Notes: generated from the letters alone by a model not told the origin. A DNA stretch of 64,000 bases from Branchiostoma floridae (GCF_000003815.2 NC_049989.1:8398251-8462250); one strand, 5' to 3'; shown: positions 43,501 to 57,743, numbered from the stretch's first letter. A program made the numbers and translations.

Positions 43501-46500
43501 GCAATACCCTTTGATCGCCCTAGCGCTGTCCTTTATCTGTTGGCTTGGTGCACGCCACTCATTAATTTCGCGTTAAAGATTCCATTCTTCAAGAAAGACG
43601 CACAGAACCGTTTCTGTGGCATCAGTTGCCATGACTACGGCTCCATCCCAGAATCAACACTTATGGTTTGTGCGGAGTAAGCCTTATTCTTCAGAGCGGT
43701 GCTTTTCTGGTTTCTGAACGATTTGTTCAAACTAAGACGTGCTCAGCGCTACGTGATTCCGCTGTACGGGGTGATAAACAAGACTGTGAAAAAACAAGGG
43801 TTTCTTTAGAAGACAATCCAAATACGAAAGGGCATAATACGTACAAGTAGCAAATATTTTAAAGACGATTGGATATACACGTGGATCTTTATAGAAATAA
43901 ACATTTAGCTCTAAAGAAATCTACGTAAGATTCAACGTTATAGTGTTCAGATAGGCAAGAAAATGTTCCTGCTTTGTACAAAGGCTATACAAAACAGAAC
44001 GCAGATTTACAAAACGTGGATTGTTCTGTCAAATACGGACAATATCACAAAACTATTTGACGTGACATTTTCAGCAACCGACGTCCCGAAAAGTACTCGT
44101 CTGAAAGCGATATGAACACTGGGAGAAATTCCCCCAACAAACTTAAGTTGACCTCTGCCCTTTCAGGATACACACAACGTCTTCTACAATCCACATCTTT
44201 GTTTGGTAAGCTCTGGAGGCTGCAAAGAGAGTTCGGGGTCAACTTGAAAACCATCCGTACATCCTTGCCCCTCTTGACGTAATTGTCCTCTCTTCGGACA
44301 CGCTCGGTGATTATCGGTAATTTTCGTTTCACTCCCGTGTGTCCGCGTCAATCATTCGGGAAAAAGTCCCACCGTCCTGCTATCTGTAAAATCTCGCAGA
44401 AACAGTTTAACAGCTGTGTGTGACTTGAACAATAAGTGACTCTTCGGTAATTAACATATTTGTGCCAACGAGGCCTGTCAACGATAACGGCCCGTGTCTG
44501 CATGGTATGTGCAAACCTGTCGTCCACTTGGGGGCGGCGTGCAATCTGGGGAGGGGGGCGTGAGGCAACAAGCGATGCACCTTGTTGACCTTGATTCACT
44601 CGTATTCGGTCTCCTCACCTTCAAACTAAAACACAAATAAGAGCGAAAATACACGCAGACGTCAAATAGCTTCGCTGTCGGGTTATAGGAGGGCCGCCTG
44701 TCGCCTAGAAACTTTTTTCTATCTCACTATTTACAGAGTTCCCCGGGTCTGTGTACTAAACAGTACTCCAGTTTGGTCATCGCATTGTATTCACCCTTAT
44801 CTAATCATGGTGCATGACGGGAGCCATGTACCATAGGGGAAATAGGTCCCTCTTCAGTCACGTTTTTTTTTCAAAGGTGTGTTTACACTAAACACGCACC
44901 TGTTTTTAAAAGACAGGTGAAAAAGCACGTAGAATCCGTAAGCTTAGTGTAAACCAGTGCCGTTATTAAGAGGCGACTTGATATGAGTACGCTACAGAAA
45001 AAGGCGTTACATGCATTTGACGTACACATGTATCAGTCCAATTTAACGTTACCACGTCCTGTACAAGTAGAGATGTTACGTGTTTTTTCATTGGACGCCT
45101 ATCGTTCACTATTGACCCAATGGCAAAACAGCCCTGTAGTCAAATTATTACCAAACCTGATTTTGTTACCAAAGCGAAAAATGGTGCGTTCTCTCCATTG
45201 TTTCATTTGGCAAAGAACAGGTCTACCCTTTTACCATCCTACATGGTTTATGGCCAACGCCCTGATTTGTTCCAGTTAAGGCTAGTGTTTACCGTCCCAT
45301 CCCGTTTTAAGATGTTTATTCCTTTGTTTACCAGCCTTATCTGGAAGCAAACTGTGCTTTCCAAACGAGTCCCCATTTAATTATTTAAGCGTGACCTTTT
45401 CCTGAACAGCTCTTGCTCGGTAACGATACCCGGGCCCGTTAAGTAGTTGGCCATGCTCTTAATTTTACTCCACGATGTTATGCGGCTCAGTACCATTGAA
45501 GTAGCGCTGATGGCTTTCATATAATCATAATTCGTTGCAGAATATGAAGCTGGTAGCATGACACGTGAGTTTGATTTTAGAGTATAAGAAGAGTAACGTT
45601 TCAGTACATACTCCACTCTGGCAAAAATCGGTCATGTCCCTCGAATGCCATATAATTACATTCATACATAATATGTATGTGTGATAGGGATCTCTAAAGT
45701 GTCTTTTATCTGGAATTCCCGCGGCATGCTTGTTGTCCTCAGGCATCCGTTACACGGCGTCCCTATGTAAACTACACCATACCTGTCTACCTTAAGGAAC
45801 AGAACTACTCGTATGGTACGTGACCCGTCCCCTACTTGTCCTCCTAAGCCTTCTTATGTGGCTTTCGACGAGCACCCGAGTAAAATATGATACAACGCCG
45901 ATATGACGGTTAAACCGTAACTGGCGTGTCCCTGAAGGTTCATTACCGTCAAGCGATCGCCACTGGCGTGTACAATGCCACCTACACGTTCTCTTTTGGG
46001 ACGAACGAAGGACCGATATATATCCTTCCGTGTGATGTTTGAACCGTCACCTAATTTTTCACGCCAAAGCCGACTTTCGATGCTATTTTCGAGCAACTGT
46101 ATAGTAAAATGCGGATATTGCTCTTAACTCCGCCTGGTGTGTACCTAAAGGTTCATTTTGGGGACTAGTGTACAGCCAGTACATGTACGTCCTTTTGTGT
46201 CATGCTTGACCGGTTACTCGTCACCTCATTATTTTACATACTAAAGGCTTTCGATGCTCACCGGACGAGAACTAGGGCAAAGTATTGGCATGGCTCGTTA
46301 ATCTAAAGCTGGGGTGTCCCTAAAGGTTCCATTTTGGGACCAGTTAACGTCAGACTGTTACCTCCGTTAGTTTGGACACAGAAAAGCGCCACCTTTCCCC
46401 AGAATTTGACAACTTGTCGTTTAGCAGGTCCGTTGAAAAATGCACAAGGGAATACATATATAATAAGCAGGCAGCCGTCATGTCCTACTCCTAGATAAAG

Positions 46501-49500
46501 GTGTCCCCTGATCTAAGGACTATGTCTATAGCGTTGTGGGTGGTTGGAGTTTCACGTGTCAGGACTATCATTCCAACAATCCATCCTCACGGCCTACCTG
46601 AGCGGCCACCCTGCTAAGGTCATTCTAATCAGCTGCTCTGCTAATTCGACGTCTAAGGAAAGCTCAGGGTGTCTCTTGTTGTTGAAGAAATCTAATGAGG
46701 AGTCCTTTCTCCATACGTCAGCGCTGAAAGCATGCAATTTGCATCGAAGTCCTCTTAATCATTGGGGGAACTAAGTGGATATTGAATGGTTGCCTATTGA
46801 GTTACGGATCAGCCATGAGAGCTGGAGAAGATTGGGTTCCGGTTTGTCAATGGCTGTGTTGAAGCATTTGATTCAATTATCACGACCGAATCAGACCGTG
46901 TCGTATTTTTGGAAGACCGCAGGCACTTTAGAGAATGACTTGTAGAAAACTTAGCCCTCGCTAAAGAAAGCCAGACCCCGTGTACTTTTATGTCAGATGG
47001 CTGTTTGTGTGCGTAACTCTTTACAGCGTCCACAGACCATGTGTCCCTGCCCTCTCTCACATGTAAGGCTATATATCAGACTGTAGAAGACGTGCAGAGC
47101 ACTTAACGGTACAGGAATAAGCCACATGTTGGCTATTTATAGCTGGTATGACCATATGCACTTTGTATCATTGATGGGTAATTTACCTGCATGCCTCCCC
47201 CATCCTGCGTATACGTTTCTGTGATTAAGAAGACAGAAAATTTTTCAGCTCTAAAAGTGATTATATCGTGCTATCAAGATCAGGGGCACATACCCTGTCA
47301 CTGTCAGCCAACCAATGGGATATTACATAACAGATGGACTAGGAAATAAGTGCCATCTGCCCGAACCTTGGGGAGACAAGGGATTCAATTAGTCTGATTT
47401 GTCACCGGCATTTGCGGTGACCTTGGGCGCCCAAGATGGCGGCCGCGTACGTGGAATTCTCACTAAACTTTCATGAAACAACAAATCACGTCATCTTTAA
47501 CGTGATTGTAGTCAAACGGAGGAAATAAAAGGCGCTTTTTGTGGGAGAGGAGGTCGGAGGCCGTCCTCACGGCGGCAGTAATCGCTCGTAAGGTCGCGAG
47601 CTTGCTTGTCGAGGTGAAATGTCTGACGGTTGTATTACTTCTGGAAGAAAAAAAGTCAGACAGACACGGACAAAGGATCAACTTGACTCCTGTCATTTCT
47701 CGTCAAAAAAGTACCTTAGTGTTCTATTCTGTATCAGTTCTAATTGGTATATCATGATAGGTTCCAGATAATGTCACTTACGAGTTCCAGACCCGTTAGT
47801 CTTCAGATATAGTTTTCACTCTTTCTTACATCACTCTAGTTCGTTAGGAGCCTTAGGCAATATTCTGGATCAGTTTTCACGATGAAGATATGATCTTGAT
47901 AGCTGTGTAGCTTCATGCACCGATGTACGTGTCTGAAGTGTGTCTGGAAGATGTCAAAGTTGAGTTTCATCCCTATCATATTTGATTACTACAGAGAGAG
48001 GTACGTAGTGCCGTTTTTATAACGGTGTATATATGTACACGTATATGGACAAGGGTTAGATCTAGATAGATGCCGTGGTTAGCTGGTAATGATATTTGTT
48101 ATGTGGAAAGGTTCTGCTATCTTGTAGTTGAATACGCCCTGTCGTGTGTGAGCCCCCTAGCGGCTTTCATTGGAACTACAATGCAACTTCCGACTTTATA
48201 TCTTATTCCTTGGATACGAGGACATGATCGAAAACGAAAGACAAGTTTAGACTCATGCATGACGACAATAGTAAAATATGTTCTACTGCCTATACGTATT
48301 AGGAAATACGAATGAATCATGAATGAGTCTATGCTAAGTGCATTTGTTATTTGACCTTGACCTCATATGCTTTCATATCAGCTAGACACGTTATGAGCAA
48401 TGGGAACTATATGAAATAAGAGCAAGTCAGCGATAGTTGCATACTTGCATACGAAAACGCTGTTGAGTATGCAAATACCATACTTTCCCGCAATGCGTAT
48501 GCTGAAAAATTCATCAAGATAGTCCCAGAAATTGCAGAAAAGATGAAAATGAACCCAAGTGTGAAAGACAGTTAAACAGTCCCTTCTCACTCCTTGTAGC
48601 TCTTGCAGAATGCTCAAAGGTCAAAAGGGTCAGCCTAAATCGCCAAGAAACCCTTCGTACCCAACATACGGTTCTTGACCTTTGTCTACCATCTCTGAGA
48701 CTTTCACCAGTGGAAATATACATCGTCAAGCACTGGTTAAAGTCCACTTCAAAATCTTTTGAACCTGACAGACTGTTTGCTTGTAGATGTCACAACTCCA
48801 AGGACAAACCTATCACGGACATGTGTTTTTGTCGAGAGTTTGCAAGAACAGAAGTTTAACTGCACCACGAAATATCTTTTAAAGCTGGGGTGATATCAAA
48901 GGCACGGCAATACTATCAATTTGAGGCCGGGAACTTTCATCTTAGTTTGGAAAAAATGACGTCATGATTAAAGTGAAAGTAAAAAGTTGTTAACTCAAAA
49001 GTCACTGTCATTTTAAAGAATTACCAAGTTACCTGTGGGTCGATTTGAAGCATGTTATAAACGTCATAAAAGAACAACCACATTGTCTTCATTTCAACAT
49101 TTGAAAAGAGTTTGCATTTTCCTTCTTCTGTCATATTAACGATTTGTGCATCCTTTGCAATCAAAATTTTAAGTTTTTATGTATCATGACATCAAAACGG
49201 ACTAACACAATAATTATCCCATTATACACATCCTATCTACAAACATATTGCTCTCGCTCATTCCTCCTTGTTTTGACTGGATGTTTTGACGACTATTTCT
49301 TGTTCAAATTTGCACACACGGCGAAACGGATGCCTTGGTCAAAGGGTAATTCATAGACGTCTGGCATTAATGATTTACTGAGAACGTGTTTCTAATAAGT
49401 ACATGCATATATACTACATGTATATCAAATAACTACCATATTGAATCAAAGTTTGTACATTTAGATGCTAAGATGTGGTACTCATTCTTTTCGTACAAGA

Positions 49501-52500
49501 CTACATATATCATAAGACCCCGTTCACATGTAACTTGTAAGCTTGTTAACTTGGTTAAGTTGGATTTGGGTCAAAATCCAATTTCAACAGCATACCGGTT
49601 GTTTTCGAAATGTCTCAAATCACCTCATATTGTGGTCTTGATTTGACGAATCCTGTATAATTCCGATTTGGGCTATCTACTACATTCGCAGTTTCAGAGC
49701 AAAATCCAAATTTGATGTGAACCCCAGTGTGGCCAGAGCCTTGGAATAAACCACCCTGCTATAGGAGTTACAGTGTAAATATTTAACAATCCTTATCATT
49801 CATGAAAGGTCATTAAGGTATAATTACAGCAACATGTAAGTGTACAGTGCCGCTGTTTGAAACTTAGATACCTTGCTGACGATATCTCGCTCCCTGATGG
49901 CGTTATCTGTGTCTCCTGTTTACATGCTGAAAAATTAACTGTGATTGAAATATATCAGACGATTTTTTCAGCTCTGTTCTGTGATACGTCAGATTTTTCT
50001 TGTCACTCAGGAAAATGTTCCCACAGGAGAAATGTTCATGTTGACTCAGTTTGGCGTGTCAACGTGGGCACTAATTTGCATACTCAGACAACATTGTTCA
50101 TGTCAAAAACCTACGACCCTGTCTGATACGGCCATGTTCAAATATTGTCATTGCGCTCGTTCGTCACCATGTGTCTGGACCGGTACTGGGGTAGGGGGTG
50201 TATGGTCATGTTTCTACTCATGAAACAAGCCAGATGTCCTCTTCTGGTTTAACATATCCGACAGATACCTCCCACCTGCACATAGAAAATGACACGAGCA
50301 ATGTTTTTGACTTGCGGCCATTTCATTCGCCTTACGTAATTGATTTACTTGGTGTCACTGCATTATCCTTTCTGCTTGTTTCACACGTCTTTCAATGGGT
50401 ACGTTTCTCCTCCAAACCTTGCTATTGTAGAAAATATTATGAAAACCTGTAATGTAAGACTCACACAACCAGGGAATATACATACACCATTAGTCAAAAA
50501 CTACCGCAGTAACTGTTGATATTACAAAACAAAACAATATAATTGATCTTGTATTACTTTCCTATGTGACTGCCTCTGGTATTATTTCTACATATTCGAT
50601 TCCAAAGAGTTAAGAAACATCTTAAATGCTTTTGAAAGAATTGTTGTCTTTTATCCCTTTCCTCCATCTCTTTCTTTCCCTTTCTCCATTGGTTTCTAGA
50701 CAGCCCGGTCCGTTTGTCAAAACTATAAGTGAATAGAGAATGGGAGGAATTCTACTGTAGGCAGAAGGTTTGCTTTATAGGCTTAGAAGATTGGCACTCC
50801 TCGGGCTGTAGGCGTTTTAAACCCGTTCTGGTATTTTGGGTACTTGGACAAGATTCAAACTAGCTAAGCTTTTTACTATCAAGGTCCGGTAAGGACATTT
50901 TACGAAGAGAAAAACGGCAGATGTTTTTATCTTGATAAGGCTGTTTTTCTCTTCCTATGTCGTAAGAAATCAAATGTGGATGTTGTTTAATCTGAGACAA
51001 CGTTGAATGATGATGAAGCTATTCATTATGCACTTTTCTTTATCATTTTTGTCACATTGGATAAACATAGTCAATTGTTCGATGGAAGTTGGTATCAGAA
51101 AACTGAAAGTGCGCATTGTTGTGTTTATCTAAACAAAGCGGATTTTCAAAGGTTGCCTAGACATCTTACTCATGACATTCTGGTCTACTAGTAGAGATGA
51201 TTTTTTCCGCACGGATATTTATTTTGGCGGCACCTCCGGGCCGGTGCCATTGAGAGCGCCTATCTATTAAACAGATGCTTGACATGAATTCAAACAATGT
51301 ATCATATTTGATTCTTTGTTGCTCACTTTGCCCGAAGCCTTCAAGTGGATAACGTTTGTCCTTGGTTTGTCTATTTACCCCAGCCGTGGACTGTGAGGTC
51401 GGGGAGTGGTCGGGTTGGTCCGCCTGCACCAGTTCCTGTGACATCGGGTTTGCCGAGCGACGGCGACGGGTGACGAAAGAGCCGAAGAACGGCGGAAAGG
51501 CGTGCCCACCGGAAGTGGAGAGACGAGGCTGTTACGAATGGGACGCGCGAAAATGTGATCCAGCCACAGGTACTTTAGTCACTCTATTTGTTTGTCTGTC
51601 TGTTTGTTTGTTGTTTCTGCAATGTATTTGTAATACATAACTGTCAGCGTTGAATTGACTGATGGTAACTATTGGTATTCACTATCTTTCAACTAACACA
51701 TTTCAAAAACGTTAACTGTATGAAGATGTTGACCAATGGCCTTACAACCGTTAGTACATACAAATTCTAGTTCTAACGAACCAACAAGGTCGTCACTGTT
51801 ATTTTAGCTAAGCTTAGCTCACTTCTATAACATTTGTTTACTAAGACAAACCTTAACTTTAAAAGGGTTGAGCCATTTACAATTCAAGTAAAGTACGAAT
51901 TTGCGTAGCTAATTCCATTATATTATCCTCCTGACTTTCAAGCCAAGCAAATGGCATAAAAATAATGCCAAATTTTGAAAAGCGAGCAATGATTAGATTA
52001 CTATTTCTTACATGTATACAACAACTTGAGTTGCAATACAGGCTACGAGCCTCGACAAGTTCACAGCATTCCAACAAATGACGCCATAAGTCAATATGTC
52101 CAATGGCGGCGCTCATGAAACCATATGGTCCTACGATAAACCTGTGGTCAATAAAGAGGTTACGCCGTACATTCAACTTCAATCCCTCTCAGTCTGTGCT
52201 AAATTGTAACCAGCCGCGTTCATTTAACAAGAGCACGCAGCTTTCAGAAGGTTATCTACATACCATTGAACACGAAGCTGGCATGTTACAACTGTACATT
52301 ATGGCTTTCAAGTGCAAGTGTGTGGGCGGTGGAGATTACTGTCGCCTAGCAACGGGCGGTCATTGCCAAACCTCTTAAACTTAGCCTTGTTGGGAGCCAA
52401 AATCCATTAAGAGTGCTTTCTAGCTGGGTACTTAACTGAATGTCAAGTTCGCGTTTTTTCTCTTCTCGTCACGCGTGTATGAATCTATTTAGATGGAGCT

Positions 52501-55176
52501 CACTCACTCACTCACGACCCGTAACCACGGAAGCATTCATAAATATCATAAACGCGTATATATCTTTTGTAAATCGTAGAGGGCATTTCAAAATCATATT
52601 ATCAAGCAGTTAATTAAGGTAACACACTCTTTTAAATGGCAACGACAAATTTGAAATAGCTTGGTTCTTTGTTGTAATGCTGAATGTTTCTGGTACTTTA
52701 AAACATGAATCATAGCAGTTTCATCTTGCATAATCATATGATGAAAATCTGACAATCCAGACAAGCGTTCTGACCTGAAAGCCGTGAGTGGGTACATGCC
52801 TGTTTAAGCTATCTATGGCGTACCTGTCGACAAATGTGTATTGTAGTAGTCGTCTAAGTCAAAATGACTACAAGAGTTGTTTTTCTAAACCCCCTTGCAT
52901 GTGTCACAAGTTGAAGTGTGAAGGCTTGTGGTAGGTGGGAAGGAATGCAAGAGGTGTCAGACTATGTAAGTGCTGGTGGGAACCGCAGGTTTTGTACCGG
53001 TTATATATAGACATGAGTGTGAGGAGTACATGGAACTCAGACCACGGTAAATATACTTTGCAGTGTTGTAGCAAACTAGCCCCCCCCCCCCTCCCAAAAA
53101 TAATACTAAAAATAAAATAACATAAAAACAGCCCCGTTCGGAGCCTGCAACGGAGGCTAGTAGTGTTCTACATCGGACATGGTAAAACATGTTATACCTG
53201 TAGCCTCCATAGCAGGCTCTCGGGGCTTTTCTCGGGGCTGATGATACACTTTTCCATTTCTTTTTGTAATGGGTCGCTTGTGCCGCCAGCCCGCAGCACA
53301 AACAACCAAGAAAAAGGTCCAGAGAGTCTGCTGTAGAGGCTAGGATCCTACAAAGCACACAGCTATGCCAATCCACATTAAATCCCTATGGCGTTTGTCG
53401 TAAAATAGATTTGCGACAACATATTGAGGGCATTCTTGGGACAGTCGTGGTGTGTCGTACTTTACAATACTAAACTACCTTCCCTCATATAGTCTCGCTG
53501 AAAATCGTACGAGAAAAAATTGTACGACAAAAAAACACATTCCACTTATAGGTTATATAAAAAGTGACGCTTTGAATTTGAGAATGGGTAAATTAAGTGA
53601 ATTTCACTTTAAGTAAAAACGCCACATTTCCAACATGCATTCCTTAAGTCATTCGTACCTCTGCCTGCACTTGAGGGTTCTAGAATTCTAGTCGTGTTTT
53701 ATGTCCTCCTTAGCCCTGTTCTCACCGTTTGAACTTGACATTGAGTGTCAGATAAGCACCTCTTACATCCCTTGATGATAGGTTGAAACTTACCACATGT
53801 TCCATGTTGTCACTGGGACGTATTTTCTTACTCGCTCTGAAATTTCGCTCAAGCATTCCAGAGAGAAGACATGGAACACATGCTTCGTAATGTTGATGTT
53901 TTTCAGTAATAAAAAAATAATTTCTTTCAGTCTTCAGTGGCATAAATGGAAAACATTCATTTATAACCTTTCTTAATTTTGTGCTTATACATCTTTAGTA
54001 CGCACTCCTTTTATGTTATGGAGAATGGTTAATGATAAAATGTGCAGATATGGACCAATTGCAAAGGGATTTATTGTGAAGAAGGAAGGAATTCATTGTT
54101 CATAGATTACGATTGTGGCAGAAAGTGGTGTTGTGGTTAGAGTCGTTGACTCAGTACTAAGTTCGAATCCCTGACACATCGATGTTGTGCCCTTTACAGA
54201 TATGTCCTCACTCCACTCAGAATCCCTTTACCAGAGTTGCTAGGTAACAGGCGAAGACCCACCCATGAAACTCTCCCTGTGCCCGCGACACGCCGGACAG
54301 GTGTAAAGCCTCCACGCGTAGAGCCTCCTATCGGCTTTGGTGAAGACTGCACTGCAGTAGGGTAGCCCCCGCATCAGGATGGCGCCGTGCGACCGTTGCC
54401 GTTCTAAAAGGGGTGATGGTTCTTTATCTATTTTCTTGCTTGTTTATTTGTTTGCTTATCTATATTTTGTACAATTGTTTTTCTGTAGATGTTGCCCTGC
54501 TCACCCCAGCTGAGTTCAGCCGTGACCAGTACCCGGACTTCAGACCCAAAAGAGTCATCAACACTAGGAACAGGTGAATAAGGAAGGAACATTTCTCAAC
54601 TGTACAATTTCTACTCCCTTACCTGTGTCATTCAGTCTATAGCCTAGAAATGCGTGACACACTTGACGACTATCTTAAACCTTCACGATTCTGAGTTATT
54701 CATGCCGTCATTGTCATTGTCACATGAAATGGGTACCTTGGCCATAAGAAAATACAGACTGAAAGAGATTCGAACTATGAAGTAATCCTGCAGCTGGTCA
54801 AAACAAAATGTGGTTAAAAAAACATAACCGAATAAAAACTAAACTGTATCAAATTCTACGATTTCAAGTGTTCTGTTTTCTATGTTTCAGCTACTGCGTG
54901 TTCTTCTACATGAATGAGGTACCGACGACCTGTATCCTCCACCGGCAGGCCGGCCAGTGGACCCACGCGCTGCAGCCGCGCTCCACGGTGTGTGTGGAGT
55001 GTCAGCCCGCCGCCATGGACAGGAACGGCCGCTGCTCCGGGGACGGCGTGGACGACGCCTCGACCCTGTGGAAGGCCATGGGCGTGACGGGGTGCCAGGG
55101 CTCGTGGCTGCGTGCCGAGAAGAGAGAGGACTGTAACTGCGGAGACAGACCCGGCACGGACTTCTTGTTCGTGTAA
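40574..55176 (+). CDS. SBSPON: Somatomedin-B and thrombospondin type-1 domain protein, 4 exons
   Basis: Secreted extracellular-matrix protein. Exons: 40574-40820, 51384-51569, 54489-54573 and 54891-55176, giving 267 aa, close to human SBSPON (264). Residues 1-29 form a signal peptide (VVVAAVVVLWVCLCG). The somatomedin-B domain follows with its dense cysteines (QCC, CYC, QDCC). Exon 2 is the TSP1 repeat (EWSGWSACTSSC, then RRRRV, then CPPEVERRGC). The last exon carries the conserved Cys-rich C-terminal domain (YMNEVPTTC, CNCGD). ATG 40574 was chosen because the signal peptide starts there; the frame is open upstream with no better ATG. Intron 1 is 10.6 kb. Confidence 0.93.
44881..44954. repeat. 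74-bp inverted repeat
   Basis: GTTTACACTAA and TTAGTGTAAAC frame an inner hairpin ACCTGT...ACAGGT. Probably a very short MITE. Confidence 0.7.
45855..46340. repeat. Old tandem repeat of about 200 bp, three copies
   Basis: CTTTCGA(C/T)G plus a nearby CGAG recurs at about 45862, 46074 and 46248. Each copy is followed by a TGGCGTGTCCC/TGGTGTGTACC/TGGGGTGTCCC and AAGGTTCATT block. Highly diverged. Confidence 0.55.
47433..47443 (+). promoter_or_regulatory. Perfect YY1-type site in SBSPON intron 1
   Basis: AAGATGGCGGC fits the YY1 consensus and lies in a short GC-rich island (GGGCGCCC...GCGGCCGCG). Could mark an intronic promoter or enhancer. No transcript evidence. Confidence 0.4.
54115..54400 (+). 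mobile_element. tRNA-derived SINE in SBSPON intron 2
   Basis: Pol III A-box-like TGGTTAGAGTCG and B-box-like AGTTCGAATCC spaced as in a tRNA, followed by a 200-nt tail of unrelated body sequence. It lies just upstream of exon 3. Confidence 0.65.
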
Positions 55177-57249
55177 CACCCTCCCAAAAGTGAACAAAAA
55201 GTGTGAATTCTCTACTTACGTCTCCCCAAACAATTGTGTTTCTTTAACACGAAATCCATCGGCGTTGGTAGATCATGGAGTTCAAATATAAACCTTTGGT
55301 TCAACTGAAAGAAAAGAAATATACCAACTTTCCAGAAAGTCACGTGACATTTACAGAAAACCATGTTCCAAATGTGAGTGGGTCAGTACTTCTGAAGAAG
55401 GTCGATCCTCACAGTCATATTGGTGCATCAGTTGAGTTTGAATTCCTTTGCCACCTTCATTTTTCTTGATATGTTGAAGATTTGAACTGTTTCATATTTT
55501 CTTGGTGCTTTTAAAATTGGAAATAATGTTGTTTTTCTCTCATTAGTCATTACTTTAAGAACAGAAGTGTAACAAGAGTCTTGTCTATAGACTTTCTTAT
55601 ATAAAGATTTTTTTTTAATTGTGGCCACAAGAATATGAGTCCACCTGATAGTGCTTAATATAGCTTGTGTTGTGAAAACGAGCCCCTAAACTAAGTTTGA
55701 ACGGTATTCTTATTACCCCTGTACTTTATCAAATTCATGAATTCATATGTGAATTGTTATAGGTTTTAAGTATCGTTGCACTATCGTTTGTGATTCAGAT
55801 AATGACATTGTGGCATCGTTTACTCAGTGATCTTTTCTCTTTACTCATGTACAAGAAACAGCGAAGCACTGAATTTAAATTTTGTAACACATTTTACGCG
55901 TTTATAATCAAATTCGAACCTTGAATCAGTTAGGTTAGCGAATGAAAATTAAAAGTTTTACATGTATTTATTGTTCAAAAAAGTATTGCACCGTGTACGT
56001 TCTTTATATGCTTGCTCACTTATAGAATTGATACAAATATTGAAATCTGTATAAACTGTAGTGTTGGGTTGGGTTGGGTTGGGATTAGGTAGGGTTGAAT
56101 TGGCTCTGGTTCGGTTACACTATCCGCACACGGTCAAGAATTTGATGTGGAAGATGTTTTTGGCAACGCCTCTGGGGCGAGCCTAATTGTGGTTGTTTTT
56201 AAACATAGGTCGACCTTATTTCTCTAAACACAAGTCTGTAGCCACGGCACGATACCATACCGAACAGGACATGTCTACTCAGGGCTTTATAATCAGTGTT
56301 TTGTAGTATTTCAGAGAGTTTTTCAGTTGAGTCAACACCGTTTGGTTTTTAGTCTTTTCCATAAGTCAGCATTCAGGAACTAGGAAATTAAACATACTGT
56401 ACTCGTATTTCTGCGAACTGAAATCAAATCTAAATCTAAAAATGTTTTCAACATGCCAGAACTTATTTGTCAGCGTATTTCCCTTGATCGTTTGATAATT
56501 TAGCAAAGTAAGCGCATAATGTTGTATACCAATGACGTTGTACATGGATGTCACATATTTATGTCTTGTATATTATCACCTAATAAATGTTTGTAACCAA
56601 ACAATGCTTCTCTATTTTCTTTTATGTGTTTTGTTTGTGTTGCTAAATGTGAGGAAAGACAACCGTTCGCTGTACTAATTTAGTATGTTACAGCGCCAAG
56701 TCCTCTCACGATTTTCCTGAACGATGACGTAATGTAAATTTATACAGGAGCACACAATAATTCATCTCGCAGTTCCAAGTATGCATGTTCAATGACAATG
56801 CATTGTGGTCTAGGTTCAATCTCCTACGAATACCCGTTCTGCCGCCTTACAGCTAGGACCACTTTCGTTTTCATTGACTCTCACTGTTGTTTAATCCTTT
56901 GTCTGTTTCAAAACTGTATAGACTAGGTGGGAATTACTTATAAGCGAAGGACTCTGAACCAGAATACTGATAGAAAATAGCTGGTTATTACTGGCGATTT
57001 TAAACTTTGCATCATGACTGCAGGTGTGGAAAAAAATAAACTTTACAAGGAGTCGGTTGAAAATATGGGGTAAGTCCCAATCTAACTTGGTGTTGTTTAC
57101 TTAAAGTTTAATTTTTTCCACAATGTCATTTACCAACACAGATGAATTTTCATGCTAGGACTGCAGGTGTGCATCAGGAACATACAATTCACATCCGTGC
57201 CATCGTATGATCAAGAAAGAAGGATAGAGACATTTCGCTTATGAATACA
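55177..57249. other. SBSPON 3' UTR and convergent spacer
   Basis: A/T-rich, without coding exons. An AATAAA at 56582 could end SBSPON. A short (GGGTT)n run is at about 56062-56085. The GPX gene ends from the other side near 57250. Confidence 0.55.
56582..56587 (+). terminator. Candidate SBSPON poly(A) signal
   Basis: AATAAATGTTTGT, 1.4 kb after the stop, followed by a T-rich stretch. Confidence 0.4.
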
Positions 57250-57255
57250 TTTATT
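57250..57255 (-). terminator. Poly(A) signal of the glutathione peroxidase gene
   Basis: Minus-strand AATAAA about 490 nt after the stop and some 70 nt beyond the candidate SECIS. Confidence 0.55.
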
Positions 57256-57324
57256 CTACGATATTGAACGCAACAACGATGGATGTCACCCCCCTCAGCT
57301 GAATGCACGAAGGCCGAGGAAAGA

Positions 57325-57390
57325 TCCATCCCCCTCTGAAAGAACCCCCCACAAAGTGGTTTGTGATTCCTTCGTCATAGAGTTGTCGGG
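57325..57390 (-). promoter_or_regulatory. Candidate SECIS element
   Basis: Read on the minus strand: ATGA (57378-57375), then 12 nt, then AAA in the apical loop (57362-57360), then a returning arm with GA at 57336-57335. GAAGGAA pairs with TTCTTTC, with one G-U pair. Spacing fits a eukaryotic SECIS. The lower stem is weak and one mismatch flanks the core. Confidence 0.45.
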
Positions 57391-57743
57391 TCCATAGACT
57401 AACAGGAGAAACAATGCACAGTATACATGTCGTTACACTAATACACTACTAAAATACGTTGCAAACGTAAAACGTCATTACGGGGACAGTTATCGACTTC
57501 AAGGAACATTTGACTCCTCCTGACGTCACAAATCTCGACGATCAGTGCGTGTCAAGAGAGTGTTTCAGGTTGAAAAAAAGCTTTTGAGTACGCCATGTTT
57601 ATGACGAATCTGTTTTAGTGCAGTATAAAGTGGTTAATTTTGTTCGATTGTTATAAGAGATCGAGGTTATTCAACTCAAACTGTTCGGCACTTTGGCCGT
57701 AATTGTGAGGAAAGTGTTGAAGATATCATGAAGTAGGAATAGT

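Larger units (their letters stand above)
40821..51383. other. SBSPON intron 1
   Basis: Large intron without a recognisable nested gene. It holds a short inverted repeat (44881-44954), a diverged tandem array (45855-46340), a YY1-type site (47433-47443), a two-copy CCAAAATCAGACGACA repeat near 41419-41470, and a diverged MITE end near 43326. Confidence 0.6.

Noticed and set aside
54880-55197. 105-aa minus-strand ORF over SBSPON exon 4
   Set aside because: Antisense shadow of a GC-rich coding exon.
56062-56085. (GGGTT)n as an interstitial telomere
   Set aside because: Only about four units and not TTAGGG.
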